Shown: positions 1-8,996 of the stretch, piece by piece | Layout of the letters: each line of letters opens with the position of its first letter | Position numbering within the stretch: position 1 is the stretch's first letter | NCBI GenBank assembly: GCA_014653625.1 | Contig: JACWEI010000009.1 | Coordinates: forward strand, 1-33,658 | Reading direction: 5' to 3' | Origin: Pelagibacterales bacterium SAG-MED39 | GTDB taxonomy: Bacteria > Pseudomonadota > Alphaproteobacteria > Pelagibacterales > Pelagibacteraceae | DNA length: 33,658 nucleotides | The notes under the pieces: generated by a model | Seen by the model: only the letters and a program-made list of their open reading frames with translations | Databases searched by the model: none | Told to the model about the DNA's origin: nothing | Program-made: the position numbers and the translations under genes

Positions 1-81
1 TTTCACAGGAGTTTTTCCTATACAAAACATTCTACTTGTGTCCCCATAATGATCATTGACTATAGCGGTGACATCAACATT
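1..81. repeat. 81-base exact inverted copy of part of map (chimeric end)
   Basis: Bases 1-81 are, base for base, the reverse complement of 2857-2937, which lies inside map and encodes its residues 91-117 with two metal-binding aspartates. Base 82 is the first mismatch. The copy sits at the extreme edge of the window and interrupts a GGCT gene. An exact, short, inverted copy from less than 3 kb away is what template switching during multiple displacement amplification, or an assembly-graph error, leaves at a contig end. A real genomic inverted duplication is possible but less likely. Confidence 0.95.
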
Positions 82-411
82 AAGATATCTTTCAGTAGGG
101 TACATAAACTTAGTTTTTTTAACCATCGTATAAGTCATTATCTTGTTGTCGTGCAAAAAAAAATAATATTTTTTGTATAATTTTGGAAAATCTTCATATA
201 AATCCAGTTTCTTTTCATCGCTTTTAGAAATATCAAATAACCCTCCAGGAACTATTGAGTTTTTTTGTGGTTCAATATCAGCTGCCCTGTGTTTACTTCT
301 AAAAGTAAGTTTAAAATCTTTAAGATTAATTTTTTTTAAAAAAATACTATCTTTACATCTTCTTTTCATTTGAAAATGATTCAAATTGCTACCGTAAGCA
401 AAATATAACAT
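82..411 (-). CDS. Gamma-glutamylcyclotransferase-like protein, 3' end missing
   Basis: This is the first 110 codons of a gamma-glutamylcyclotransferase (GGCT/AIG2-like fold), a family that releases 5-oxoproline from gamma-glutamyl compounds such as glutathione breakdown products. Visible marks are the N-terminal YGSNL motif (residues 6-10), an ADIEP segment (44-48), VPGGLFDI (54-61) and the LYEDFPKLY segment (71-79) whose Glu73 fits the catalytic acid position. The ATG at 411-409 shares one base with the stop of the upstream methyltransferase (TAATG), so translation is probably coupled. After base 82 the frame stays open into the inverted map copy, giving an apparent GGCT-Map fusion that I regard as artificial. 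The family usually needs only about 30-40 more residues, so most of the gene is here. Confidence 0.85.
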
Positions 412-1121
412 TATTTTTCTTTGGTATTTTTTTTTAAAATAAATAAAAATACTGGAGCGTTATTCTTATTAATCTTTGCTCCCTTGATAATTTTAATTGA
501 TATTAAATGGCCAAACCATTCAGATAATAAATAAGGGAAAAAATTTGCCTCTACGCCAAATGGATCCATTTTACCAGATGAGATTACCCCATGCTGATCT
601 GAATGTTCAATAATAACAAATCCATTTTCTTTTATTTGACCCAGCCACACATCGAGAGCTTTCTTGGGATCAAAACTTTGGTCTAAAGAATTTGAGTAAA
701 CGAAATCAAAATTACCTAGCCATTCTTTTTTTTCATCATGAAAATCATGAATTATAGAATCTTTGTAATCTTTTGCTGTGTCCGAAATATCAGTTCCAAC
801 AACTTCAAATCTATCTTTTATTTTATTAAAAAAACTTTGTTCAAATCCATTTCTAGAACCATGACAGATGCCTTTAATAATATTTGTTTTAATATTATCA
901 TTTAAAAACTTACTAACTTTTTCTAATGTTTTTTCATCAGCCCAAACTTTATCAATCTTTTTTTTATTATAAAAAATTTGTGTTTCTTTATATTCTTCAT
1001 AATCTTTATATCTATAAATTTTTACAAGCTCTCCAGAATTATTAACTTTTGAAATTCTGTATCCAAATTTAAACAATATTTGATTTATAAAATTTTTAAT
1101 AAAGATTAATAAATTTTTCAT
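411..1121 (-). CDS. Class I SAM-dependent methyltransferase
   Basis: The 236-residue protein has a Rossmann-type SAM-binding arrangement: motif I GICHGSRNGFE (residues 84-94), the acidic strand end VVGTDIS (107-113), and FDFVYSNSLDQSFDP (138-152) followed by a helix and the strand GFVIIEHS (167-174), like methyltransferase-11 type domains. A basic, lysine-rich N-terminal 60 residues precedes the fold. The substrate cannot be read from the sequence. It lies 4 bases after the CinA-like gene and overlaps the next gene by one base, so the three minus-strand genes look like one operon. Fold assignment is firm; the role is unknown. Confidence 0.8.
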   Translation of the reverse strand: MKNLLIFIKNFINQILFKFGYRISKVNNSGELVKIYRYKDYEEYKETQIFYNKKKIDKVWADEKTLEKVSKFLNDNIKTNIIKGICHGSRNGFEQSFFNKIKDRFEVVGTDISDTAKDYKDSIIHDFHDEKKEWLGNFDFVYSNSLDQSFDPKKALDVWLGQIKENGFVIIEHSDQHGVISSGKMDPFGVEANFFPYLLSEWFGHLISIKIIKGAKINKNNAPVFLFILKKNTKEK

Positions 1122-1125
1122 AAAC

Positions 1126-1875
1126 TTATCTATCTACAACTTCAATTTTTTTTTCATTTATATATTTTAAAATTTGAGAGTTGCATTCATCAATTTTTGA
1201 TTGATCTTCTGATCTAAGTACAATTGAAACTCCCAATTTACCTGCGTGGAAAAAAGGATAGCTGCCTATTTCAACATTCGTGTTTCTGTTTTGAATTTCA
1301 GTGATAGCGGTAGCTATTTCACTTTCAACCGTCCTTAAACTTATTGAGTGACTTAATATAGGTTCACCCCCAACAATTTTATTTTTTAAACCACCTAACA
1401 TTGATTTTAGGATTGAAGGCACACCCGGTAAGCAAAAAACATTCTCGACACTAAATCCAGGAGCTCCACTTGTTGGATTTAAAATTAATTCTGCATTTTC
1501 AGGCATCCAAATCATCTTTTGTCTACCCTCATTAAATTCACCTGGTTTGTAATAAGCCTCTAAAATTTTATACCCTTCTTTATGTACTTCGTACTTTAAA
1601 CTAAATGCTTTTGCGACTGACTCAGCAGTTATATCGTCATGTGTTGGTCCAATACCTCCAGTTGTGAATACATAATTATTTTCTTTTCTTAATATATTTA
1701 AAGTGTCTATTATTGTCTTCTCTACATCTGGAATTACTCTTACTTCATTGACTTTTACCCCTATAGAATTAAGCCAAGTTGCTAAAGTACTTGTGTTGGT
1801 ATCTTGTGTTCTTCCAGAAAGAATTTCATTGCCAATGATTAATATCGCGGCATTTACTTTTGTTTTTTTTGACAT
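1126..1875 (-). CDS. CinA-like MoCF domain protein (competence/damage-inducible protein A type)
   Basis: The 249 residues cover the MoaB/MogA-like (MoCF) domain of the CinA family. Motifs are GNEILSGRTQDTNT (residues 15-28), TTGGIGPTHDD (71-81), PTSGAPGF (134-141) and CLPGVP (148-153). Full-length CinA (around 400 residues) adds a C-terminal nicotinamide-nucleotide amidohydrolase domain that is absent here, so this is the short COG1058-type form. CinA-family MoCF domains have been linked to ADP-ribose or nucleotide pyrophosphatase activity, but the function of short forms is not settled. Its ATG at 1875 faces sfsA only 20 bases away, so both promoters must lie within neighbouring coding sequence. 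It leads the minus-strand group with the methyltransferase and GGCT. Confidence 0.85.
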   Translation of the reverse strand: MSKKTKVNAAILIIGNEILSGRTQDTNTSTLATWLNSIGVKVNEVRVIPDVEKTIIDTLNILRKENNYVFTTGGIGPTHDDITAESVAKAFSLKYEVHKEGYKILEAYYKPGEFNEGRQKMIWMPENAELILNPTSGAPGFSVENVFCLPGVPSILKSMLGGLKNKIVGGEPILSHSISLRTVESEIATAITEIQNRNTNVEIGSYPFFHAGKLGVSIVLRSEDQSKIDECNSQILKYINEKKIEVVDR

Positions 1876-1889
1876 TTTATATGTATAAT
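1860..1889 (+). promoter_or_regulatory. Probable sfsA promoter giving a leaderless mRNA
   Basis: A perfect TATAAT lies at 1884-1889, 18 bases after TTGTTT at 1860-1865. Transcription would start close to 1896, the A of the sfsA ATG, so the mRNA would have essentially no leader. The -35 element lies inside the first codons of the divergent CinA-like gene. Assignment is by position and consensus only. Confidence 0.5.
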
Positions 1890-1895
1890 TTGATT

Positions 1896-2594
1896 ATGGA
1901 ATTTACCAAGTCTTTAATAAAAGGCAAATTAATCAAAAGATATAAACGTTTTTTTGTTGATGTTAGATTAGATAAGGAAGTAGTTGTGGCTCATTGTCCA
2001 AATACAGGATCCATGAAAGGTCTTCTTAATGAAGGTAATGAAGTCTATTTATTAAAAAATGATGACCCAAAAAGAAAGTTGAAATACGGCCTAGAAATAA
2101 TTAAAGCAAATAAAAATTTAGTTGGTGTTAATACCCATATGGCAAATAAAATTGTTAATCATGGACTAAATAATAATTTAATCAAGGAATTGAAAAATAA
2201 CAATACTATTAAACCTGAAGTTTTTTTTAATAAAGAGACTAGATTTGATTTTTTAATTGAGAAAAATAAACAAAAAAGTTTTATAGAAGTAAAAAATGTA
2301 ACCCTTTTTAGAGGTAAAAAAACTGCTGAATTTCCTGACGCTATTACTTCAAGAGGTTCAAAACATTTACTTGCCCTTATTGATGCCATAAAAAAAGGTT
2401 ATAAAAGTTACTTGATATTTCTGGTTCAGGTACAAAATATGGAAAATTTTAAAATAGCTAAAGATATTGATAGTGAATATTATAAAAACTATTTGATTGC
2501 AAAAAAAGCTGGTGTTATTTTTTTGGCTTATAGGTGCAAGATATCTTCAAAAAAAATTGTTATAGAAAAAAAATTAAGAATTATAAATGAATAA
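1896..2594 (+). CDS. sfsA: SfsA family protein (sugar fermentation stimulation homolog)
   Basis: SfsA proteins bind nucleic acid and carry a nuclease-like fold; their physiological role is still poorly defined. The 232-residue product shows the family blocks CPNTGSM (residues 34-40), a central KPEVFFNKETRFDFLI segment, FIEVKNVTLF, FPDAITSRGSKHL and YKSYLIFLVQ. The E-x-K and D/E spacing resembles restriction-endonuclease-like active sites, which is inference. I chose the ATG at 1896 over an in-frame ATG at 1860 because the earlier one would lie inside the divergent gene and the conserved block begins just after MEFTKSL. Its end overlaps map by 8 bases, so the two are translationally coupled. 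Confidence 0.88.
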   Translation: MEFTKSLIKGKLIKRYKRFFVDVRLDKEVVVAHCPNTGSMKGLLNEGNEVYLLKNDDPKRKLKYGLEIIKANKNLVGVNTHMANKIVNHGLNNNLIKELKNNNTIKPEVFFNKETRFDFLIEKNKQKSFIEVKNVTLFRGKKTAEFPDAITSRGSKHLLALIDAIKKGYKSYLIFLVQVQNMENFKIAKDIDSEYYKNYLIAKKAGVIFLAYRCKISSKKIVIEKKLRIINE

Positions 2595-3360
2595 TTATTC
2601 TGAAAAATTCGAAAAAATGAAAATAGCAGGTAAGCTCGCCGCTGGAACATTGGATATGTTAACAAGCAATATTAAGGAAGGTATATCTACAGCTTATATT
2701 GATAAACTAGGTTATGAATTTATAAAAGATAATGGTGGATACTCTGCCCCACTTTATTATAGGGGATTTAAAAGATCTCTTTGCACATCTCTCAATCATG
2801 TTGTTTGTCATGGTATACCATCTGAAGATAGAATTCTAGAAGATGGAGATGCTGTGAATGTTGATGTCACCGCTATAGTCAATGATCATTATGGGGACAC
2901 AAGTAGAATGTTTTGTATAGGAAAAACTCCTGTGAAATTAAATAATTTAATCAATACTACTTATGAGTCTATGATGAAAGCGATTAAGATTTTAAAACCT
3001 GGAATTAAACTAGGAGACATTGGACATGAGATTCAATCTTATGTTGAAGAAAAAGGTTTTTCAGTTGTCAGAGATTTTTGTGGCCATGGAATTAGTACAA
3101 CGTTTCATGAACCGCCAAATATACTTCATTATGGACGTAAAAATACAGGTATGGAAATTAAACCTGGAATGACTTTTACTATTGAACCAATGATCAATGC
3201 TGGAAAATTTGATACTAAAATGCTCAATGATGGTTGGACTGCAGTTACCAAAGATAAATCATTATCTGCACAATTTGAGCATACTTTAGGAATTACAGAA
3301 AATGGTTATGAAATCTTTACAGAATCTGCTAAAGGTTATTCAAAGCCCCCATACTTATAA
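2587..3360 (+). CDS. map: Methionine aminopeptidase, type I
   Basis: Removes the initiator methionine from nascent cytosolic proteins. The 257-residue protein keeps all five metal ligands of the family at a constant offset of 4 from E. coli Map: Asp93, Asp104, His167, Glu200 and Glu231, plus substrate-binding His75 in CHGIP. There is no N-terminal zinc-finger extension, so it is the short bacterial type. It overlaps sfsA by 8 bases and is followed after 3 bases by purB. Bases 2857-2937 within it recur in exact inverted form at the window start. Confidence 0.97.
   Translation: MNNYSEKFEKMKIAGKLAAGTLDMLTSNIKEGISTAYIDKLGYEFIKDNGGYSAPLYYRGFKRSLCTSLNHVVCHGIPSEDRILEDGDAVNVDVTAIVNDHYGDTSRMFCIGKTPVKLNNLINTTYESMMKAIKILKPGIKLGDIGHEIQSYVEEKGFSVVRDFCGHGISTTFHEPPNILHYGRKNTGMEIKPGMTFTIEPMINAGKFDTKMLNDGWTAVTKDKSLSAQFEHTLGITENGYEIFTESAKGYSKPPYL
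2857..2937. repeat. Source copy of the 81-base inverted duplication
   Basis: This stretch encodes Map residues 91-117 in an intact gene, so it is the original. Its exact reverse complement forms bases 1-81, where it truncates a GGCT gene. Confidence 0.95.
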
Positions 3361-3363
3361 TTA

Positions 3364-4656
3364 ATGATAAAAAGATACTCGCGAAAAGAACTTACTGATA
3401 TTTGGTCAGAAGAAAATAAATACAAAATTTGGCTCGATGTAGAGGTTGCTGCTGCTCAAGCAATGGAAAAACTTGGTCAAATTCCCAGAGGAGTTTCCTC
3501 AGTAGTAAGAAAAAAAACCAAAATAAATGTAAAGAGAATTCATCAAATAGAGACACAGGTTAGACATGATGTTATTGCTTTTCTAACTTCTGTTACTGAA
3601 AAAGCTGGAATTAAAGCAAGATACCTTCATCAAGGTATGACTTCATCTGATGTGGTTGATACAAGTTTTAATATTCAATTAGTCCAATCAGGTAAAATAA
3701 TTCTAAAAGATTTAGACCAGATTTTAAAAGTTCTAAAGAAACAAGCTCGAAAATATAAATTCACCCCTTGTATGGGTAGAAGTCATGGTATTCATGCTGA
3801 ACCAATAACTTTTGGTTTAAAATTAGCCTCTTTTTATGAGGAATTTAAAAGAAATAGAAAAAGATTAGTGGATGCAATCGATGAAATCTCAACTTGTGCA
3901 ATATCAGGAGCAGTTGGAACTTTTGCCAACATCAATCCAAGTGTTGAAAAACATGTTGCTAAGAAACTTAATTTAAAAGTAGAGCCTATTTCCACTCAAA
4001 TAATTCCAAGAGACCGTCATGCTTTTTATTTTTCAGTTTTAGGAATAATTGCTGGATCTATTGAAAGAGTTGCTATTGAAATTAGACATTTACAAAGAAC
4101 TGAAGTGTATGAATTACAAGAATACTTTTCTAAAAATCAAAAAGGTTCTTCAGCAATGCCACATAAAAAAAATCCAATTCTGAGTGAAAACTTAACTGGT
4201 TTAGCAAGAATGGTTAGAAGTGCTGTGATCCCTGCCCTAGAAAATATAGCTTTATGGCATGAAAGAGATATTTCTCACTCAAGTGTTGAGAGAAATATTG
4301 GGCCTGATGCTAATATCACAATAGATTTTGCATTAGCAAGATTAACTAACATTTTAGATAATATGATTGTTTATCCAAAGAAGATGTTAGAAAATTTAAA
4401 TATTACAAAAGGGTTAATTTTTTCCCAAGAGTTAATGCTAGAATTAACAAAAACAGGTTTAAGTAGAGAAAAATCTTACAAAATGGTTCAAACTTATGCA
4501 AAGAAATGTTTTGCTGAAAACTTGGATTTGTTTAATGTTATTCAAACTGACAAATACATAATGAGCAAGATTTCACCAAAAAAATTAAAAACTATTTTTA
4601 GTTATTCTAAGCATTTCAAGAATGTAAATTTGATATTTAAAAGGGTTTTTAGATAA
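3364..4656 (+). CDS. purB: Adenylosuccinate lyase
   Basis: Acts twice in purine synthesis: it cleaves SAICAR to AICAR and adenylosuccinate to AMP, releasing fumarate. The 430-residue length is normal for the bacterial form. The fumarase/aspartase signature SSAMPHKKNP is at about residues 263-272, the TSSDVVDTS block near 95, and GRSHGIHAEP with the catalytic-region histidine near 139-148. It opens the purine run purB, small ORF, purC, purS, purQ, purL, with gaps or overlaps of at most 4 bases, so a single transcript is likely. Confidence 0.97.
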   Translation: MIKRYSRKELTDIWSEENKYKIWLDVEVAAAQAMEKLGQIPRGVSSVVRKKTKINVKRIHQIETQVRHDVIAFLTSVTEKAGIKARYLHQGMTSSDVVDTSFNIQLVQSGKIILKDLDQILKVLKKQARKYKFTPCMGRSHGIHAEPITFGLKLASFYEEFKRNRKRLVDAIDEISTCAISGAVGTFANINPSVEKHVAKKLNLKVEPISTQIIPRDRHAFYFSVLGIIAGSIERVAIEIRHLQRTEVYELQEYFSKNQKGSSAMPHKKNPILSENLTGLARMVRSAVIPALENIALWHERDISHSSVERNIGPDANITIDFALARLTNILDNMIVYPKKMLENLNITKGLIFSQELMLELTKTGLSREKSYKMVQTYAKKCFAENLDLFNVIQTDKYIMSKISPKKLKTIFSYSKHFKNVNLIFKRVFR

Positions 4657-4659
4657 TGT

Positions 4660-4866
4660 ATGAAATTTTTAGGAATTTTTTTATTAACTTTATTTATAGC
4701 TACAGAAATACATGCTGCTTGTGATACTAAAAAAAAAAAAGAAGAAAGAGAAAAACAAAAAGTACTTAAAGTAATTGGTTATGGTGGATCTGTGTTAGAT
4801 CAAAAGACTGGAAAATATTTAGAATATGATATTAAAAGTTGTGAATGGAAAGAAGTTAAAGAATGA
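4660..4866 (+). CDS. Small exported protein of unknown function
   Basis: A 68-residue ORF wedged between purB (3-base gap) and purC (4-base ATGA overlap). It begins with a typical signal peptide: MK, a hydrophobic stretch to about residue 15, then EIHAAC with a plausible type I cleavage after an AXA-like site near residue 19. A cysteine follows directly, but the preceding residues do not make a good lipobox. The mature part is short and highly charged, with a run of seven lysine or glutamate-rich residues and a second cysteine near the end (KSCEW), allowing one disulfide. I do not recognise a family. Its place inside the purine operon may simply reflect genome packing. Confidence 0.7.
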   Translation: MKFLGIFLLTLFIATEIHAACDTKKKKEEREKQKVLKVIGYGGSVLDQKTGKYLEYDIKSCEWKEVKE

Positions 4867-5648
4867 AAAAAGGTAAAAAACTTTACGAAGGTAAAGCTAA
4901 AATTATATACGCAACATCGGATAAAAATTTAGTTATTCAATATTTTAAAGATGATGCAACAGCATTTAACAATCAAAAGAAAAGCACTATTGAAGGCAAA
5001 GGTGTTTTAAATAATAGAATTTCAGAGCATATACTTTCAAATTTATCACAAATAGGAATTAAAAATCATTTAGTCAAAAGACTTAATATGAGAGAACAAG
5101 TAATCAAATTAGTAGAAATTATTCCAATTGAATTTATTGTAAGAAATGTTGCTTCTGGATCAATAACTAAAAGATTAGGTATCGAAGATGGTACAGTTCT
5201 AAAAGAACCTTTGGTTGAATACTGTTTAAAGGATGATGCGCTTGGTGATCCCCTAATTGCTGAAGAACATATTTATGCATTTGATTGGGCTAGTAAAAAA
5301 GAAATTGAAAAAGTTAAAAAAATGATTTTAAGAATTAACGATTTTATGATTGGCATGTTTAGAGGAATTGGAATTAAACTAATTGATTTTAAATTAGAAT
5401 TTGGAAGAATTAAGATTAACGGTAGGAATGAAGTAATTTTAGCAGATGAGATAAGTCCTGATACATGTAGATTATGGGACTCGATAACAGATAAAAAACT
5501 TGATAAAGACAGATTTAGAAAAGACCTAGGAGATTTAATCCCTGCTTATACTGAGGTTGCAAAAAGATTGGGTATTCTGCATGAACAATCAAATGTATCT
5601 GCGGTTAATGTAACTAAATTGTCATCAGTTAAAAAAAAAAGTAAATGA
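4863..5648 (+). CDS. purC: SAICAR synthase (phosphoribosylaminoimidazole-succinocarboxamide synthase)
   Basis: Joins CAIR and aspartate using ATP in step 8 of de novo purine synthesis. The 261 residues start with the family hallmark [11 protein letters not shown] (residues 6-16) and carry [26 protein letters not shown] near residues 87-103, LIDFKLEFG and [14 protein letters not shown], which hold ATP and metal. It overlaps the small ORF before it and purS after it, each by ATGA, so ribosomes probably pass directly along the mRNA. Confidence 0.97.
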   Translation: MKKGKKLYEGKAKIIYATSDKNLVIQYFKDDATAFNNQKKSTIEGKGVLNNRISEHILSNLSQIGIKNHLVKRLNMREQVIKLVEIIPIEFIVRNVASGSITKRLGIEDGTVLKEPLVEYCLKDDALGDPLIAEEHIYAFDWASKKEIEKVKKMILRINDFMIGMFRGIGIKLIDFKLEFGRIKINGRNEVILADEISPDTCRLWDSITDKKLDKDRFRKDLGDLIPAYTEVAKRLGILHEQSNVSAVNVTKLSSVKKKSK

Positions 5649-5887
5649 AAATTTCAGCAATCATAACTCTTAAAAAAGATGTTTTGGATCCCCAAGGAAA
5701 AGTCATTCATCAAACATTAGATGGAATGGGTTTTAAAGATGTCAATGAAGTGAGACAAGGAAAATATTTTGAAATTGATGTTAAAGAAAATGACCCAACC
5801 AAAGCTAAAGGGGTGGTTGAAGATATGTGTAAAAAGCTTTTAGCCAATCTTGTTATTGAAAATTATAAGATCATTGAGACACAATAA
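5645..5887 (+). CDS. purS: FGAM synthase subunit PurS
   Basis: The 80-residue protein is the small bridging subunit of the three-part formylglycinamidine ribonucleotide synthase (PurS, PurQ, PurL); it helps channel ammonia from PurQ to PurL. It shows the family features [16 protein letters not shown] (residues 16-31) and [13 protein letters not shown]. The gene overlaps purC by 4 bases and lies 3 bases before purQ. Its presence matches the short 730-residue PurL, which needs it. Confidence 0.96.
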   Translation: MKISAIITLKKDVLDPQGKVIHQTLDGMGFKDVNEVRQGKYFEIDVKENDPTKAKGVVEDMCKKLLANLVIENYKIIETQ

Positions 5888-5890
5888 TTA

Positions 5891-6574
5891 ATGAAATCAT
5901 CCGTAATAACCTTTCCTGGTTCAAACTGTGATAGAGACATGGATGTTGCTCTGACCAAATTTGGTTTTAAGAATAAAATGGTATGGCATGATGATAAAGA
6001 ATTACCAAAAAGTGATTTAGTTGTCTTGCCAGGTGGTTTTTCTTACGGCGATTACCTCAGATGTGGAAGTATGGCTTCTAAATCTAAAATAATGCAATCA
6101 GTGATAAATTTTGCAAAGTCAGGTGGTTTAGTTATGGGAATCTGTAATGGTTTTCAAATATTAGTTGAAACAGGTTTAGTTCCAGGAGTTTTGTTAAGAA
6201 ATAAATATTTAGAATTTATCTGTAAAAACGTATTCATCAAATTAGATAATAAAGATAATCCATATTTTAAAAATCTTGATAAAGACATTTTTAAATTTCA
6301 CATAGCACACAATGAAGGAAACTATTTTTGCACAAAAGATCAACTTAAAGAAATTGAAGACAATAACCAAATTGCAATTTACTATTGTGATGATAAGGGT
6401 CAAACAGAAGATCAATTTAATCCAAACGGCTCAATTAAGAATATTGCAGGAATTTTTAATAAAAAAAAGAATATTTTAGGAATGATGCCACATCCCGAAA
6501 GAATGATTGATCAGAGTTTGTCTGGAGCAGATGGATCTTTATTTTTTAAAAACTTAATTAATAATATCAAATAA
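5891..6574 (+). CDS. purQ: FGAM synthase glutaminase subunit PurQ
   Basis: Class I glutamine amidotransferase subunit that supplies ammonia to PurL. The catalytic triad can be read: Cys85 in GICNGFQ, with His201 and Glu203 in [22 protein letters not shown] (residues 45-59) is the usual oxyanion-side block. The 227-residue length is normal. Its stop shares one base with the purL ATG (TAATG). Confidence 0.97.
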   Translation: MKSSVITFPGSNCDRDMDVALTKFGFKNKMVWHDDKELPKSDLVVLPGGFSYGDYLRCGSMASKSKIMQSVINFAKSGGLVMGICNGFQILVETGLVPGVLLRNKYLEFICKNVFIKLDNKDNPYFKNLDKDIFKFHIAHNEGNYFCTKDQLKEIEDNNQIAIYYCDDKGQTEDQFNPNGSIKNIAGIFNKKKNILGMMPHPERMIDQSLSGADGSLFFKNLINNIK

Positions 6575-8766
6575 TGTTAGTTAATGAAAAAGTTGCTATA
6601 GAGCATGGTCTTAAGGCAGATGAATATAAGAAAATATGTGAACTGTTAAAAAGAACACCAAACCTTACAGAACTTGGCATTTTTTCTGCAATGTGGAATG
6701 AACATTGCTCTTATAAATCCTCTCGACTTCATTTGAAAAAGCTTCCTACTTCAGGAAAAAAAGTTATTCAAGGACCTGGTGAAAATGCTGGAGTGATTGA
6801 TATTGAAGATGGTGATGCAATAGTATTTAAAATCGAAAGCCATAATCACCCCTCTTTTATAGAACCTTATCAAGGTGCGGCAACTGGAGTTGGTGGGATC
6901 ATGCGTGATGTTTTTACTATGGGCGCAAGACCAATAGCTAATTTAAATTCAATACATTTTGGATCTCCACAACATAAAAAAACAAAAAATCTTGTAAGAG
7001 GAGTGGTTCATGGAATTGGTGGTTATGGTAATTGTATGGGTGTTCCAACAATTGCAGGGCAGACATCTTTTGACAGTTCTTATAATGGAAATATTTTAGT
7101 AAATGCTATGACATTAGGGCTGGTTAAAAAAAATAAAATATTTTATTCAAAAGCAGCTGGATTAGATAAACCAGTAATTTATGTTGGATCAAAGACAGGT
7201 AGAGATGGTATTCATGGTGCGAGTATGGCTTCAGCGAGCTTTGATGAAAAAATTGAGGAAAAAAAACCTACAGTACAAGTTGGGGATCCTTTCACTGAAA
7301 AACTTCTATTAGAGGCTTGTCTTGAACTGATGGCGGGAGACTCAATCATTGCAATTCAAGATATGGGCGCAGCTGGTCTTACATCTTCAAGTATTGAGAT
7401 GGCCTCAAAAGGAAATTTAGGAATAGAGATTAATTTAAACAAAGTTCCCTGTAGAGAATCAAAAATGACACCTTATGAAATTATGCTTTCTGAAAGCCAA
7501 GAAAGAATGTTGATAGTTTTAGAAAATGGTAAAGAAGACATGGCAAAAAAAATATTTGATAAATGGAATTTAGATTTCGCTGTGATTGGAAAAACAACAA
7601 ATTCTAAAAATATTGAATTATTTTTTAACAATGAACAAGTTACAAATATACCTGTAAATACATTAGTTGAAAATTCTCCTATGTATGACCGAAAATGGAA
7701 AAAAGCTAAATTACCAAAAAAAAATAAAATTAAAAAAGAAACTTATAATAAATTAAAAATTAAAGATGTTTTAAAAAAAATTTTATCTAATCCAAATGTT
7801 TGTAGCAAAGAATGGATTTGGCAACAGTACGACCATACTGTAATGGGTGATACTATTCAGAAACCTGGGGGCAACTCTGGCGTGGTTAGAGTTCATGGAA
7901 CCAAGAAAGCTGTTGCTGCATCAGTTGACTCGTCTGCTGTTTACTGTTGGGCACATCCACTTACTGGTGGTAAACAAGTTGTAGCTGAAAGTTGGAGGAA
8001 TTTAATTTCAGTTGGAGCTACTCCAATTGCTATCACAAATTGTCTTAACTTTGGAAGTCCAGAAAATGAGGACAATATGGGGGAGTTTGTAGAGTGTGTT
8101 CAGGGGATTGGTGAAGCAAGTAAGTATTTAAATTTCCCAGTTGTGTCTGGAAATGTATCTTTTTATAACCAAACAAAAGAGATTGGAATTAAACCAACAC
8201 CTTCTATTGGAGGAGTAGGTTTAATTAAAGATTATAAAAAAATGATAACAATGGATTTTAAAGAAATAGATAATTTGGTTTTAATTATTGGAAAGACCGA
8301 AGGTCATATTGATCAAAGTTTATTTGCAAGAACAATATTAGATGAAAAAAACGGTCCACCGCCTGAAGTTAATTTGTTTAATGAAAAAAATAATGGTGAG
8401 TCTTTATTAAATTTGATTGAAAAAGATTATGTAAAAAGCGCTCATGATATTTCTTTAGGAGGTATCATTACAGCTATAAGTAAAATGTCTATTAAAGGAA
8501 ATAAAGGTATTAAATTGAACAAATCAAAAAATTTAATAAATGAGATAGATTATTTATTTGCTGAAGATCAAGGAAGATACATATTAGAAATTAATCCTAA
8601 AAATATAAAAGAAGTAACCGAAATTTTAGATAAAAATTCTGTTCATCATGAAGAACTAGGTTTTATCATTGAAAATGACGTTATTATCAATGAAAAGACA
8701 AAAGTTACAATTGACGAATTAAAATCTTATAATACTAATTGGTTAAACGATTATATGAAATCATAA
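6574..8766 (+). CDS. purL: FGAM synthase catalytic subunit PurL (small form)
   Basis: Converts FGAR to FGAM with ATP and ammonia, step 4 of purine synthesis. At 730 residues it is the small PurL that works with separate PurS and PurQ, not the fused 1300-residue enzyme. It shows [12 protein letters not shown] (His44), the nucleotide-binding [21 protein letters not shown] block, the repeated AIRS-like half beginning near [13 protein letters not shown] (about residue 430) and a second metal/ATP block AHDISLGG near 625. It overlaps both purQ and bolA by one base. Confidence 0.97.
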   Translation: MLVNEKVAIEHGLKADEYKKICELLKRTPNLTELGIFSAMWNEHCSYKSSRLHLKKLPTSGKKVIQGPGENAGVIDIEDGDAIVFKIESHNHPSFIEPYQGAATGVGGIMRDVFTMGARPIANLNSIHFGSPQHKKTKNLVRGVVHGIGGYGNCMGVPTIAGQTSFDSSYNGNILVNAMTLGLVKKNKIFYSKAAGLDKPVIYVGSKTGRDGIHGASMASASFDEKIEEKKPTVQVGDPFTEKLLLEACLELMAGDSIIAIQDMGAAGLTSSSIEMASKGNLGIEINLNKVPCRESKMTPYEIMLSESQERMLIVLENGKEDMAKKIFDKWNLDFAVIGKTTNSKNIELFFNNEQVTNIPVNTLVENSPMYDRKWKKAKLPKKNKIKKETYNKLKIKDVLKKILSNPNVCSKEWIWQQYDHTVMGDTIQKPGGNSGVVRVHGTKKAVAASVDSSAVYCWAHPLTGGKQVVAESWRNLISVGATPIAITNCLNFGSPENEDNMGEFVECVQGIGEASKYLNFPVVSGNVSFYNQTKEIGIKPTPSIGGVGLIKDYKKMITMDFKEIDNLVLIIGKTEGHIDQSLFARTILDEKNGPPPEVNLFNEKNNGESLLNLIEKDYVKSAHDISLGGIITAISKMSIKGNKGIKLNKSKNLINEIDYLFAEDQGRYILEINPKNIKEVTEILDKNSVHHEELGFIIENDVIINEKTKVTIDELKSYNTNWLNDYMKS

Positions 8767-8996
8767 TGGCAATGAATCTAAAAGAAATAGAAAAATATAT
8801 AAAAGAAGCTATGCCCGATGCTTCTATAGAGATTCAGGATTTAGCAGGTGATGGAAATCATTATTCTGCAACAGTGATATCTTCGCAATTTGTTGGTAAA
8901 AGTAAAATTGAACAACATAAAATGGTATACAACTCATTAAAAGGTAAAATGGGTAATGAATTACATGCTTTAGCAATTAAAACAAAGGAACAATAA
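8766..8996 (+). CDS. BolA family protein
   Basis: A 76-residue BolA-type protein; partners of CGFS glutaredoxins in iron-sulfur cluster handling and iron sensing. The fold residues are clear: PDASIEIQDLAGDGNHYSAT in the first half, FVGKSKIEQHKMVYNSL with the conserved histidine, and a final ELHALAIKT block. I chose the ATG at 8766 (MAMNLK), whose first base is the last base of the purL stop, over an in-frame ATG at 8739 lying inside purL. The next gene is its expected partner, a monothiol glutaredoxin, again with a one-base TAATG overlap. Confidence 0.93.
   Translation: MAMNLKEIEKYIKEAMPDASIEIQDLAGDGNHYSATVISSQFVGKSKIEQHKMVYNSLKGKMGNELHALAIKTKEQ

Noticed and set aside
173..373. 66-codon plus-strand frame at the left end
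   Set aside because: It is antisense to the GGCT coding sequence, whose motifs are clear.
1..411. Apparent GGCT-Map fusion protein
   Set aside because: The Map part is an exact inverted copy of nearby DNA at the window edge and lacks most Map ligands, so the fusion is best explained as a chimeric join.
1869..1874. Perfect TTGACA as the sfsA -35 box
   Set aside because: It lies only 9 bases before TATAAT at 1884; a functional spacing needs about 16-18.
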